A stretch of DNA of 47,675 nucleotides from a bacterium (GTDB lineage Bacteria; Myxococcota_A; UBA9160; UBA6930). The DNA lies in assembly GCA_024226235.1 (NCBI GenBank), contig JAAELW010000188.1, positions 1-47,675 on the forward strand, written 5' to 3'. Below the pieces are notes generated by a model. The model was not told where the DNA came from. It saw only the letters and a list, made by a program, of their open reading frames with translations, and searched no databases. Below are positions 8,087-16,720 of the stretch, piece by piece (the stretch's first letter is position 1; each line of letters begins with the position of its first letter). A program made the translations under genes and the position numbers.

Positions 8087-8716
8087 ATGCCGGCTGCCAC
8101 CGCGACTCGCGAAGTGCTCGTGCCGTTCCCCTGGTGGGCCGCGGCCTTCCTCGCTTGCGAGTTCAGCCTGCTCGCCTGGGCGCCCTACAACCGTGCCGAC
8201 TGGCTGCTCGAAAACGCAATCTCGATCCCATTCGCCCTCTTCCTCGTATTGGGACGCCGGCACCACCGGCTCTCCTACGAATCCGTGCTGCTGCTTCTTC
8301 TCTTCCTCGCCCTTCACGAAGTCGGTAGCCACTACAACTACTCGAGGGTGCCCTATGCCACTTGGTGGAGCGCGCTGGCCAGCGATCGCAACCACTACGA
8401 CAGACTGGTGCACCTCTCGTTTGGCCTGCTGATCGCCCCGGCCATATGGGAGATGCTCAGCCGCGTGCTCCGGCGTCGCGTCTGGTTGCGCGCTTGCCTG
8501 ACGATCTCGATCGTCGTCTCCTGCTCCACTTTCTACGAGCTGATCGAGTGGGGTGCGGCCCGGACAGTGGACCCGGAACTGGGGATTGCCTTCGTCGGCG
8601 CCCAGGGTGATATCTGGGACGCGCAGAAGGATACGGCGCTGGCGCTCTTGGGCGCATGGGGCGCTGTCGGTGTTCTCTGGGGACGCCTGTACTGGCAAAA
8701 GCTCGACCCAAGCTAG
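8087..8716 (+). CDS. DUF2238 (YjdF-like) integral membrane protein
   Basis: A 209-residue protein with about six transmembrane helices and the family motifs 'DRLVHLSFGLL', 'FYELIEWGAA' and 'GAQGDIWDAQKDTALALLGA'. YjdF-type DUF2238 proteins are widespread inner-membrane proteins of unknown function. I use ATG at 8087 rather than the TTG at 8066 reported by the ORF track because the added seven residues have no counterpart and neither start has a strong ribosome binding site. The SLC13-type transporter follows after 21 bp on the same strand. Confidence 0.88.
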   Translation: MPAATATREVLVPFPWWAAAFLACEFSLLAWAPYNRADWLLENAISIPFALFLVLGRRHHRLSYESVLLLLLFLALHEVGSHYNYSRVPYATWWSALASDRNHYDRLVHLSFGLLIAPAIWEMLSRVLRRRVWLRACLTISIVVSCSTFYELIEWGAARTVDPELGIAFVGAQGDIWDAQKDTALALLGAWGAVGVLWGRLYWQKLDPS

Positions 8717-8737
8717 GCAGAAGGACGAGGAGAGGAC

Positions 8738-10303
8738 GTGGCGGAGAGCAAGGGACGCAGCAACGTGCAACGAGTGGGGCTCGTGGCCGGCCCGTGCCTG
8801 GCCCTGCTCGTGGCCATGCTCCTTCCGGCAGCAGACGGGTCGACCCTGCCCGTGCTCGCTCCGGCAACCGATGGATCGACGGAAAGCACCGCGGGGCTGC
8901 TGTCTGCGGGTGCCCGAGCCACCGCAGGGCTGGCCGTCTGGATGGCGATCTGGTGGATGACCGAGGCCATTCCGCTCTACGCGACCGCACTGCTGCCGTT
9001 GGCCGTCCTTCCATTCGCCGGGGCCAGGACGATCCGGGAAACCGCGGCGCCCTACGCACACGAGCTGATCTTCCTGTTCATGGGCGGCTTCGTCCTGGCC
9101 CTCGCCATGCAGCGCTGGAGGCTCGACAGGCGCATCGCCCTCTCCGTGCTGCAGCGAGTGGGCGCCCGGCCGAGCCGGGTGGTCGCAGGCTTCATGGGAC
9201 TGACGGCATTGTTCAGCATGTGGGTTTCGAACACGGCAACCACCGTGATGATGCTCCCGATTGCGGTCAGCGTGATCGCATTGGTGGGGGAAACCTCATC
9301 AACCACACCTGGAGCATCCGAACTCGCCCCGGAGGCACCTGAAGGCAGGGCGTTCGCCTGCGCGCTGCTTCTGGGGATTGCCTACGCGGCCTCGATCGGT
9401 GGCGTGGGAACGTTGATCGGAACACCGCCCAACCTTTTCATGGCGTCCTTCGCCAGCCAGGAGCTTGGCATCGAAATCGGGTTCGCACGCTGGATGGGCA
9501 TCGGGCTTCCGCTGGTGGCCGTCTTCCTGCCGATTACCTGGTGGCTTCTCACCCGAGTCACCTTTCCGATTCGCATTCGCCACATCCCCGGCGGCGAAGC
9601 TGTCTACCGCCGAGCAGCGCTCGCTCTAGGCCCGATGCGGCGCGCGGAGTGGATCACCCTTGGGATCTTCCTGCTCGCAGCGATGACGTGGATCACCCGC
9701 CCATGGCTCAGCGCGATCGAGATCGGCGGCGTCCATCCGCTCGCGGGACTGAGCGATCCAGGGATCGCCATCATTGCGGCCCTCGCACTCTTCGTTCTTC
9801 CGGCCGGACACGGCCAGGGAGCGGTGATGGACTGGGAGACCGCAGTCAAGCTTCCCTGGGGTCTGTTGCTGTTGTTCGGTGGCGGCCTGAGCCTGGCCGC
9901 AGCGCTTCAGGCGCATGGCATCGGCGCCTTCCTCGGCGAACAGGTCGGAGCCCTGGCCGACCTGCCACCTTTGCTGCTCGTGGGCGCTGTCGTATCGGGC
10001 ATGATCTTCCTGACCGAGATCACCAGCAACACCGCTACTGCCGCAACCCTCGTGCCGATTCTCGCGGGTATTGCACCGGGTCTCGGAGTCGAGCCGCTGT
10101 TGCTGGTCGTGCCCGCGACGGTCGCCGCCAGTTGCGCCTTCATGTTGCCCGTAGCCACACCGCCGAACGCGGTCATCTTCGGGTCAGGGCGCATACAGAT
10201 CGGCGACATGCTACGCGCTGGCCTGTGGCTCAATCTGGTCGGGATCGCACTCATCACCGGACTCATCTACACGCTGGTGCTGCACCTGGTGCTGGAGGGT
10301 TGA
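8738..10303 (+). CDS. SLC13/DASS-family anion:sodium symporter
   Basis: A 521-residue inner-membrane transporter with about 11-12 predicted helices. The two inverted-repeat signature loops of the divalent anion:Na+ symporter family are present: 'WVSNTATTVMMLPIA' in the first half and 'TEITSNTATAATLVPIL' in the second. 'GTLIGTPPNLFMASF' and 'PVATPPNAVIFGSG' are also typical. Substrates of the family are di- and tricarboxylates, sulfate or phosphate; which one applies here is not visible. The start is GTG at 8738 with GAGGAGAG upstream. The LOG-family gene starts 1 nt after its stop, so they form one transcription unit. Confidence 0.92.
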   Translation: MAESKGRSNVQRVGLVAGPCLALLVAMLLPAADGSTLPVLAPATDGSTESTAGLLSAGARATAGLAVWMAIWWMTEAIPLYATALLPLAVLPFAGARTIRETAAPYAHELIFLFMGGFVLALAMQRWRLDRRIALSVLQRVGARPSRVVAGFMGLTALFSMWVSNTATTVMMLPIAVSVIALVGETSSTTPGASELAPEAPEGRAFACALLLGIAYAASIGGVGTLIGTPPNLFMASFASQELGIEIGFARWMGIGLPLVAVFLPITWWLLTRVTFPIRIRHIPGGEAVYRRAALALGPMRRAEWITLGIFLLAAMTWITRPWLSAIEIGGVHPLAGLSDPGIAIIAALALFVLPAGHGQGAVMDWETAVKLPWGLLLLFGGGLSLAAALQAHGIGAFLGEQVGALADLPPLLLVGAVVSGMIFLTEITSNTATAATLVPILAGIAPGLGVEPLLLVVPATVAASCAFMLPVATPPNAVIFGSGRIQIGDMLRAGLWLNLVGIALITGLIYTLVLHLVLEG

Positions 10304-10304
10304 G

Positions 10305-11111
10305 ATGAACGACACAACGCCCCTGTTGCGTGCCGATCGCGACCTCGCCTTCCTGGCGCGGGACGACATGCGCGCAGTCCGTCTGCTACTGGAGTACCTG
10401 AAGCCGGAGCTGACGCTTCGAGACCGCGGCCTGAATGCAACTCTCGTGGTGTTCGGAAGCACCCAGATCGCCGAACCAGCAGAGGCGCAGCGCGAGCTCG
10501 ACATGGCTCGCGCCCGACTGGGAGATCGCGACGACTCGGCCAGCCGGCGAGAGATCCGCATTCTCGAGCGACGCCGGGCAAATGCCCGCTATTACGAAAT
10601 GGCTCGCGCGTTCGGCGAACTCGCCGGGCGCCACGAAGAAATGGTGGTGATGACTGGCGGCGGGCCCGGGCTGATGGAGGCCGCGAACCGCGGCGCGGCG
10701 CAGGCCGGCGCCCCGACGATCGGACTCAACATCACGCTTCCGAGCGAGCAGGCGCCCAACTCCTATCTCACACCGGAGCTGAGCTTCGAGTTCCGCTACT
10801 TCGCGCTCCGCAAGCTCCACTTCATGCTCCGTGCCCGCGCGCTGGTGGCCTTCCCTGGCGGCTTCGGAACCCTTGACGAGCTCTTCGACGTGCTCACGCT
10901 GGTACAGACGGGCAGGAGCAAAGAGCTGCCCATCGTGTTGGTCGGTCGTTCATTCTGGGAGCGGCTCATCGACTTCGACTTCTTGGTCGACGAAGGGCTG
11001 ATCCGAGCCGCCGATCGCCAGCTCCTCACATATGCGGAGACACCGGAAGAGATCTGGGAGGCGATCCAGGGATGGAGTTCCCGAGCGATCGGGGGCGGTG
11101 CGGAGAGATGA
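10305..11111 (+). CDS. LOG family (TIGR00730-like) Rossmann protein
   Basis: A 268-residue cytoplasmic protein. The nucleotide-binding motifs 'VVFGSTQIAEP', 'VVMTGGGPGLMEAANRGA' and 'FPGGFGTLDELFDVLTLVQTG' (the PGGxGTxxE signature) define the LOG/lysine-decarboxylase-like group. Characterised members are cytokinin riboside 5'-monophosphate phosphoribohydrolases or nucleotide 5'-monophosphate nucleosidases. An N-terminal extension of about 100 residues before the core is found in a long-form bacterial subgroup. The gene sits 1 nt after the transporter, and its TGA overlaps the ATG of the next gene (ATGA). Confidence 0.92.
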   Translation: MNDTTPLLRADRDLAFLARDDMRAVRLLLEYLKPELTLRDRGLNATLVVFGSTQIAEPAEAQRELDMARARLGDRDDSASRREIRILERRRANARYYEMARAFGELAGRHEEMVVMTGGGPGLMEAANRGAAQAGAPTIGLNITLPSEQAPNSYLTPELSFEFRYFALRKLHFMLRARALVAFPGGFGTLDELFDVLTLVQTGRSKELPIVLVGRSFWERLIDFDFLVDEGLIRAADRQLLTYAETPEEIWEAIQGWSSRAIGGGAER

Positions 11112-12358
11112 CGGGGAGCCGAAGCAAACGGCATGCGGAGCCGGCCGACTTCAGTCGATCCCATTTCGACGAGGCGGCGACGGAGGCGCTCGGCCAGGAA
11201 CTCGGGCGGTACGTCGCCGGCTCCCAGCCCGAACACGGCAACGGCGCCACGCCGATGGCTCTGGCCCACCGGGTTCGAGAGGCCGTCGCCGGGCTCGCCG
11301 GGGTAGCCTCCGAGGTTGGGCTCAGCCCGAAAGATCTCGAAGGAATCGAGCAGCGGCAGACCGAGCTGCTGCGCGGCTCGGTCGAAGCGCTGCTCGACCG
11401 GATCGAAGCGGGCCGGATCCGTCACCTTCCGGACGGCATCCGCTGGTCGCGAACACTCCAGGATTCCATGGGCAAGCTTCAGCTTCCAGCCGCACCGACA
11501 GCCCCACGCGACGTCGCCGAGGTCCTCGCAAGGCTTTGCGTCGATCTGACCGCCCGCCACGCCGGTCAACAAGCCGAGCTGCTGTTGGCAGCCTTCGCCC
11601 TCGCGGCAGACGACTACGGTCTGTTCCGCGTGATCGACTTCTACGAACGTCACCAGGCCTGCCGACTCGCACTCGAGACGACCCGCAAACCCCGAAACGA
11701 AGGACCGGATGCGCGAAGCTTCGGCCTGGCCGCAGTTGCCAGCGGAGCCCGGGCGCTACTCCCCCGGATCGTAATCGCCACCACTGGCCCCGTAGCCAGC
11801 GGGAAGAGCACGATCGCCCATGCCCTGGCCCTGCGCATCGGCGCGCCGCGGGTCGTCGCCGACACCGTGCGTGATGTACTCCTCGATATTCCATCGGACC
11901 CGCGCGGGCCGGAAAGAGAGCGAGAAATCCATGAAGCGCTCTGGCGGCGAGCCTTCGAACCGGATTTCGAGGATCGGGTCTACCGAGCGGTGTTGAATCG
12001 TGCCGATGACGTACTCAGCTCCGGGCGACCCGTAGTGCTCGACGCCTGCATGCCCACCTGCGCACGGCGCCGCGAAGTGGGCGAGCTTGCTGCGGCCCAC
12101 CGCGCGCCCCTGTGGTTCGTCGAGTGCCAGCCCAGCCAGGCCGTGCTGCGCAACAGATTGACCGAGCGGAACATCCGAGACGGATGCAACAGCCCGGCCT
12201 GGGAGACCATTGCCGGCCACCTGACCGAACGTTGGGAGCCCTGGTCCAGCGCGGAGCCGGGCCATCACCTGCTGCTCGATACGGGTCAGCCCGTAGAGCA
12301 ATGCCTCGAGGCCACCCGCACAGCCATTCCCGGCTGGCCAGACCGGTTCCCGGACTAG
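11108..12358 (+). CDS. P-loop kinase-like ATPase with degenerate aminoglycoside-phosphotransferase-like N-terminal domain
   Basis: A 416-residue protein. The C-terminal half (about residue 215 on) is a zeta-toxin/AAA_33-type P-loop kinase with the Walker A motif 'GPVASGKST', 'VVADTVRDVLL' and 'PVVLDACMPTCARR'. The family usually carries an APH-fold kinase of about 330 residues in front of this. Here only about 210 residues remain, aligning with the end of that domain ('VDLTARHAGQQAELLLAAF...FYERHQACRLALE'). At the expected catalytic loop ('RDGHGDL' in relatives) it reads 'RHLPDGIRW', so the first kinase should be inactive. I chose ATG at 11108, which overlaps the LOG stop, over 11072. The substrate is unknown. 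Confidence 0.75.
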   Translation: MTGSRSKRHAEPADFSRSHFDEAATEALGQELGRYVAGSQPEHGNGATPMALAHRVREAVAGLAGVASEVGLSPKDLEGIEQRQTELLRGSVEALLDRIEAGRIRHLPDGIRWSRTLQDSMGKLQLPAAPTAPRDVAEVLARLCVDLTARHAGQQAELLLAAFALAADDYGLFRVIDFYERHQACRLALETTRKPRNEGPDARSFGLAAVASGARALLPRIVIATTGPVASGKSTIAHALALRIGAPRVVADTVRDVLLDIPSDPRGPEREREIHEALWRRAFEPDFEDRVYRAVLNRADDVLSSGRPVVLDACMPTCARRREVGELAAAHRAPLWFVECQPSQAVLRNRLTERNIRDGCNSPAWETIAGHLTERWEPWSSAEPGHHLLLDTGQPVEQCLEATRTAIPGWPDRFPD

Positions 12359-12359
12359 C

Positions 12360-13106
12360 ATGGCGATAGATCGACCCGACACGGTGCGTCCCCTGGCAGT
12401 CACCTTCGACTGCTGGAATACGCTGCTATGCGAAGAAGACTGGGGGCTTGCCCACCAGCGCCGCATCGAAGCCCTGGCAGAAGCGGCCCATCGAGCGGGT
12501 ACATCCCCGGAAGAGCACGAGATCGAGGAAGCCTTCCGCGGGGCCTGGGGTCGACACATGGAACTATGGGCCGAGGGCGTGGCGACCGGCGCCAGCCATG
12601 TCGCCGGCTGGGCGCTGGAGAGCCTGGGCGTGACGATGGATGGAAGACCGATGCGGGCCCTATGCCAGCACTTCGAAGAGGCATCCCACTCGGGACGGGT
12701 AGTCGCACTGGACGGCGCGCAAGGCACCCTCCATGCCCTGGGCCAACAGGGCATCCGGATGGCACTGATCTGCGACACCGGACTTACGCCGGGACGTGTC
12801 GTGCGCAAGCACCTGGGACGTCTGGGCCTGCTCTCCTCGCTCTCCGCCCAGCTCTTCTCGGACGAGGTTGGAGTGACCAAGCCCGACCCCCAGATCTTCA
12901 CCGCTGCTCTCGACGCACTGGGCGTTGCGGCCGGCGACACATGGCATGTGGGCGACCTGCGACGCACGGATGTGGCCGGCGCCCGGGCGTTGGGCATGCG
13001 CAGCGTCCGGATCCGCGCCAACCATGACGACGAATCGGGTCTGCCCGAAGCCGATCACGTGGTCGATTCGCACGCTGAACTGACTGCCCTTCTGAGTGCG
13101 GAATGA
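12360..13106 (+). CDS. HAD superfamily hydrolase
   Basis: A 248-residue cytoplasmic HAD subfamily IA enzyme. Motif I is 'VTFDCWNTLL', with the nucleophile Asp but Trp in place of the usual second Asp (DxWxT). Motif II is 'ALICDTGLTPG', motif III Lys is in 'GVTKPDPQIF', and motif IV is 'WHVGDLRRTDVAGA'. Loss of the second Asp of motif I also occurs in haloacid dehalogenases and some phosphatases, so the activity should not be called phosphatase with certainty. It starts 1 nt after the P-loop kinase stop, as the third gene of a tight run (LOG, kinase, HAD) behind the SLC13 transporter. Confidence 0.88.
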   Translation: MAIDRPDTVRPLAVTFDCWNTLLCEEDWGLAHQRRIEALAEAAHRAGTSPEEHEIEEAFRGAWGRHMELWAEGVATGASHVAGWALESLGVTMDGRPMRALCQHFEEASHSGRVVALDGAQGTLHALGQQGIRMALICDTGLTPGRVVRKHLGRLGLLSSLSAQLFSDEVGVTKPDPQIFTAALDALGVAAGDTWHVGDLRRTDVAGARALGMRSVRIRANHDDESGLPEADHVVDSHAELTALLSAE

Positions 13107-13224
13107 CCCACGAGCACTGAGGCGTGACGTCCCGAACCGGGCCAATTGTCCCATCAATTCACTCGCCGAGGCCCTCCCCGTCCCCTTTGATGGCCCCGGC
13201 CTTGCAAAGCCTACACGTGTCGCC

Positions 13225-13236
13225 CGCTCTAGAGCG
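13225..13236. promoter_or_regulatory. 12-bp perfect palindrome upstream of the CBS gene pair
   Basis: CGCTCTAGAGCG is a perfect 12-bp palindrome ending 21 bp before the ATG at 13258. It could be an operator for the CBS/stress-protein genes. It is too short to exclude chance in a high-GC sequence. Confidence 0.25.
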
Positions 13237-13257
13237 ACCCTATTTGGAGGAGCCGCC

Positions 13258-13689
13258 ATGTCCGTCGGAAGCCACTGCCGAAGGAGCTTCTCGCGAGCTC
13301 AAGCGAGTGAGACGATCCGCGATGCAGCCAAACGCATGAAGTGCGAGGACGCAGGCTGCCTTGTCGTCGTGGACGAAAAGGATCGACCGATCGGGACGCT
13401 GACGGATCGGGACGTCGCGATGCAAGTGCTTCGCCGCAACCGGGATCCGGATCAGACTGCGATCAGCGAGGTGATGCACGAGGAGATCACCTGTCTCTGG
13501 GAATCGACGCCGCTCCTGACCGCGTTCCGACGCATGCGCGCTGACGGCCTGCGGCGGATTCCTGTGGTCGATGACGGGGGAAAAGCCATCGGAGTCATGG
13601 AATGGGACGACGCACTCCAGATCATCGCCACCGAACTCGACCAGGTGGCTCGCGTCGCCAAATCGCAGTGGACACAGGCACAGGACTGA
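13258..13689 (+). CDS. CBS-domain pair protein
   Basis: A 143-residue cytoplasmic protein built from two CBS motifs forming one Bateman module: 'IRDAAKRMKCEDAGCLVVVDEKDRPIGTLTDRDVAMQVL' and 'LLTAFRRMRADGLRRIPVVDDGGKAIGVMEWDDALQII'. Such modules bind adenosine nucleotides and act as energy or stress sensors. No output domain is attached. I start it at ATG 13258, preceded by GGAGG at 7 nt, rather than the upstream start of the ORF track, because the first CBS helix begins shortly after. A second CBS protein follows after 10 bp. Confidence 0.9.
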   Translation: MSVGSHCRRSFSRAQASETIRDAAKRMKCEDAGCLVVVDEKDRPIGTLTDRDVAMQVLRRNRDPDQTAISEVMHEEITCLWESTPLLTAFRRMRADGLRRIPVVDDGGKAIGVMEWDDALQIIATELDQVARVAKSQWTQAQD

Positions 13690-13699
13690 GGAGAAGACC

Positions 13700-14266
13700 A
13701 TGCGTTCAGTAGAAGAATATGAGTCGAGTGCCATCACGGTGGGACCGAGCGCGAAGGTCAGAGAGATCGCCGACGAGATGGACGCCCACGGAGTGGGCTC
13801 TGTGGTCATCATCGACTCGATCGGTGCGCCGATCGGAATCGTCACCGATCGGGACCTGGTCCTCCGGGTGGTGGCTGCCGGGCGTGACCCGGACAAGACC
13901 GAAGCCTCCGATGTGATGTCGACCGATCTACTCACTGCCGACCGGGTCACTTCCACGCTCGAACTGCTCGGAATGCTCGAAGAGCGCGGCGTGCGACGCG
14001 TTCCGCTCCTCGAGGCTGGCAAGGTGGTAGGGCTCGTCTCACTCGACGATCTGGTGATGGAGCTCGGGGTCCAGCTTTGGAACATCTCGGAGGCCGTCGG
14101 ATCCGAGATTCGCGAGGCCGCCCGTTCGGCCCGCGGTCGCAGGCGACGAGAAGCCCACCGCGACGCGTTCGATGACGTGCGCCACAGCCTGAGCGACGCG
14201 GGAGGAAAACTGCGCAAACGGGTGGTCGGAGAGCTTCGGGACCTGCTCGACAAGATCGATGACTAG
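13700..14266 (+). CDS. CBS-domain protein with basic C-terminal tail
   Basis: A 188-residue protein with two CBS motifs ('KVREIADEMDAHGVGSVVIIDSIGAPIGIVTDRDLVLRVV' and 'TLELLGMLEERGVRRVPLLEAGKVVGLVSLDDLVMEL'). The last 60 residues form a charged, Arg-rich helical region ('EIREAARSARGRRRREAHRD') that may mediate oligomerisation or binding to nucleic acid. Start ATG 13700, with GAGGAGAAG before it. It belongs to a row of four stress-type genes (two CBS, one UspA, then an MFS transporter), and the UspA gene begins 34 bp later. A role as an adenylate-sensing regulator is inferred from the family. Confidence 0.88.
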   Translation: MRSVEEYESSAITVGPSAKVREIADEMDAHGVGSVVIIDSIGAPIGIVTDRDLVLRVVAAGRDPDKTEASDVMSTDLLTADRVTSTLELLGMLEERGVRRVPLLEAGKVVGLVSLDDLVMELGVQLWNISEAVGSEIREAARSARGRRRREAHRDAFDDVRHSLSDAGGKLRKRVVGELRDLLDKIDD

Positions 14267-14300
14267 CGGCTCGAGATCGAACATTGGCTAGCATCGCTGA

Positions 14301-14750
14301 ATGACAGAAACCGTGGTCCTGGTGGGAACCGATTTCTCTGCTGATGCAGAAAGGGCCGTCAGCCACGCATTCGAGGTCGCCGCGGCACTGGGAGGACGGG
14401 TCGAACTCGTACACGTGACCCCCAGGCTCGAGCCGCTGTTCGGTGGCTCCAAGCGCAGCCGAGCGGCCGTGGAGCAGTTGCAAGACGAAGAGGTCGAGGA
14501 GTCGCGTCGCGCCCTCGATGTCTTTCTGGCGGATGCCGAGGTGCCCGCGCGCGCCCACGTCCAAATCTGCATGGGCGACCCCTGCCAGGCACTGCTCGAT
14601 CACGCCGATACGGTCGATGCCGCGATGATCGTGGTAGGCCGCCAAGGCCATGGCGCCGCTGGCCGTTTCCTGATGGGGTCTTTGACGGACAAGCTCGTAC
14701 GCAGGTCGGATCGACCGGTACTGGTCGTGCCGCCTGGGCAGGGTCCCTAG
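14301..14750 (+). CDS. Universal stress protein, UspA family
   Basis: A 149-residue single-domain Usp. The N-terminus 'VVLVGTDFSADAERAVSHAFEVA' and the ATP-binding signature G-x2-G-x9-G-S ('GRQGHGAAGRFLMGS') are intact, so this is expected to be an ATP-binding member. It lies 34 bp downstream of the CBS protein gene. Usp and CBS proteins are often co-regulated under hypoxia or starvation in other bacteria, which would fit with the respiratory genes elsewhere in the window, but no regulator site is visible. Confidence 0.93.
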   Translation: MTETVVLVGTDFSADAERAVSHAFEVAAALGGRVELVHVTPRLEPLFGGSKRSRAAVEQLQDEEVEESRRALDVFLADAEVPARAHVQICMGDPCQALLDHADTVDAAMIVVGRQGHGAAGRFLMGSLTDKLVRRSDRPVLVVPPGQGP

Positions 14751-14819
14751 AAACCAGCCGCTGCTTCATCGATCCGTCGGGGTTGACCCGATCCGGTCAA
14801 CTGGCGCAGAGTCCCGGTG

Positions 14820-16187
14820 ATGCATGACGAGCCCGGCGACGGCGTCGCCTCGAAAGTCGGCCCGGAGCGGCCGGCGCCGGAATTCAGCCCGGGAGTCACC
14901 CGCTACGCGCTGGGCCTTCTGGTGGTGGTCTACGTCTTCAACTTCGTCGACCGTTCGATCCTCTCGATCCTCCAGGACTCGATCAAGGCCGAATTCGGAC
15001 TGACAGACGGCCAGCTGGGCTGGCTCCAGGGAATCGCGTTCGCCTTCCTCTATTCGACCCTGGGCCTGCCAATCGCCCGCTATGCAGACCGCGGCGTGCG
15101 GCGTTCGATCATCGCGATGGCCGTCTTCGCTTGGAGCGGCATGACCGTGCTCACCGGCTTCGCCCGGGGCTTTGTCGAGCTGTTCCTGGCACGGGTAGGA
15201 GTGGGGATAGGCGAGGCTGGCTGTAGCCCACCAGCCCACTCGCTGATCTCGGATCTCTTCCAGCCGGAACGTCGCGCCACGGCTCTGGCGGTCTATTCAC
15301 TCGGGATCCCGATCGGAAGCGCGATCGGCACCTTTGCCGGCGGTTGGATCGACCAGCTCTTCGACTGGAGAACGGCCTTCATCGTCGTGGGGCTTCCAGG
15401 CCTCCTGCTGGCTCTTCTCGTGCGCTTTACGCTTCGCGAGCCGACCCGCGGCTACTGGGACCCGCCCGCCGAGCCCCGGGAAGAGGCCGGGGATCGTGAG
15501 TCCGCACTCGACGTGATCCGGTTTCTGGCCGGGCTCCGGTCATTCCGTCATCTCGCCTTCGCCGGATCGCTGCATGCCTTCTACGGTTACGGTGCAGGTG
15601 CATTCATCCCGTCCTTCTTCCGTCGGCTTCACGACTTCGGAGAGCAGACTGGCGAGCTCGGCACCTGGTTGGCGGCGATCGGCATCACGACCGGCGCCCT
15701 GGGCACCTTCATGGGCGGATGGATGTCCGATCGCGCGGCCAGAAGGGACACGCGTTGGTACGCGTGGCTACCGGCCACCGCGACGGCAATCGGCGTGCCG
15801 TTCGCATTCCTCTTCTATCTCTGGCCCGACGGACGCGAGGCCCTGGCGATCTACGCGCTGCCTGCCGTACTCAGCGGGATGTACCTGGGCCCCACCTTCG
15901 CGATGACCCAGGCCCTCGTTCCACCGCAGATGCGCGCGGTCGCCTCAGCGGTCCTGCTCTTCATGCTGAACATGATCGGCCTGGGTCTCGGACCCTTGTG
16001 CGTCGGTACCGTGAGCGATCTACTGGAGCCCCGCTTCGGCATCGAGTCGATCCGCTGGGCACTGCTAGGCGTAGTCGTCACCTGTGCAAGCTGGTCCGTT
16101 CTGCACTACATGCTGGCCGCTCGCACGCTGCGATCCGATCTCCTCTTGAAGAACTCGGAATCGAGATCGGATCCTGGATCGGACTAG
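14820..16187 (+). CDS. MFS transporter, spinster-like
   Basis: A 455-residue inner-membrane transporter with 12 predicted helices. The family motif A region reads 'YSTLGLPIARYADRGVRRSIIAM', and 'FNFVDRSILSILQDSIKAEFGLTDGQLGWLQG' at helix 1 is characteristic of the spinster-like bacterial group (annotated variously as lipid, sugar-phosphate or drug transporters). Another motif A repeat, 'GGWMSDRAARRDTRW', occurs in the second half. The substrate is unknown. ATG 14820 follows a possible GTG at 14817 that would add one residue. Its TAG stop shares a CTAG tetranucleotide with the stop of the convergent NTF2-like gene. Confidence 0.9.
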   Translation: MHDEPGDGVASKVGPERPAPEFSPGVTRYALGLLVVVYVFNFVDRSILSILQDSIKAEFGLTDGQLGWLQGIAFAFLYSTLGLPIARYADRGVRRSIIAMAVFAWSGMTVLTGFARGFVELFLARVGVGIGEAGCSPPAHSLISDLFQPERRATALAVYSLGIPIGSAIGTFAGGWIDQLFDWRTAFIVVGLPGLLLALLVRFTLREPTRGYWDPPAEPREEAGDRESALDVIRFLAGLRSFRHLAFAGSLHAFYGYGAGAFIPSFFRRLHDFGEQTGELGTWLAAIGITTGALGTFMGGWMSDRAARRDTRWYAWLPATATAIGVPFAFLFYLWPDGREALAIYALPAVLSGMYLGPTFAMTQALVPPQMRAVASAVLLFMLNMIGLGLGPLCVGTVSDLLEPRFGIESIRWALLGVVVTCASWSVLHYMLAARTLRSDLLLKNSESRSDPGSD

Positions 16188-16645
16188 GAACGGGCCTTCA
16201 TCTGCTCGAGCATCCGCCCCATCTGGGCGTGAACGGTCTGGATCGCCTGGAGCGGGCGAATCATCACCCTGAACTCGACGATCCGCCCCTCGTCGTTGCA
16301 GGTGATGATATCGACGCCATTGACGTACTTGCCTTCCATCTCGGTCTCGAACTCGAGCATGGCGTGGTTTCCGGAGAGGATCTCCTTCGTGTACCGGAAC
16401 TTGCCTTTGCTGTTGTCCGAACTGGCCGACCCTCCATCACCCAGCGTGTTTCCCGCAGCGCCGAGATAGAGCTTCGTCACGTCCTTGCCCCTCTGGGGCG
16501 TGAACACCACCGGCGAGTAGAAGACCACGTCGTCGTCCAACAGGTCGTCGAGGAGCTCCCCGCCGCCTGCAATGACTTTGTGCCAGCGCTCGATGGTCTG
16601 CTCGATCAAATCCGTCCTCCTCGGGATCTCTTGCCCGGCGGTCAC
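16184..16645 (-). CDS. NTF2-like (SnoaL-type) protein
   Basis: A 153-residue protein with the NTF2-like fold: N-terminal helix 'IEQTIERWHKVIAGGGELLDDLLDDDVVFYSPVVFTPQRGKDVTKLYL', and strands 'HAMLEFETEMEGKYVNGVDIITCNDEGRIVEFRVMIRPLQAI'. This pattern is that of the ketosteroid-isomerase-like SnoaL group, with a typical terminal 'RPL' strand. Catalysis cannot be inferred. The start is GTG at 16645, with GGGAGGG upstream at about 7 nt. It converges with the MFS gene, sharing four bases at the stops. Confidence 0.82.
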   Translation of the reverse strand: MTAGQEIPRRTDLIEQTIERWHKVIAGGGELLDDLLDDDVVFYSPVVFTPQRGKDVTKLYLGAAGNTLGDGGSASSDNSKGKFRYTKEILSGNHAMLEFETEMEGKYVNGVDIITCNDEGRIVEFRVMIRPLQAIQTVHAQMGRMLEQMKARS

Positions 16646-16720
16646 TATGCCACCCTCCCGGTCTGCCGTCGAATGAACGCGAGGCCTGCTCGCTGTGCTC
16701 CTTGGAGATCCTGTCCAGGG

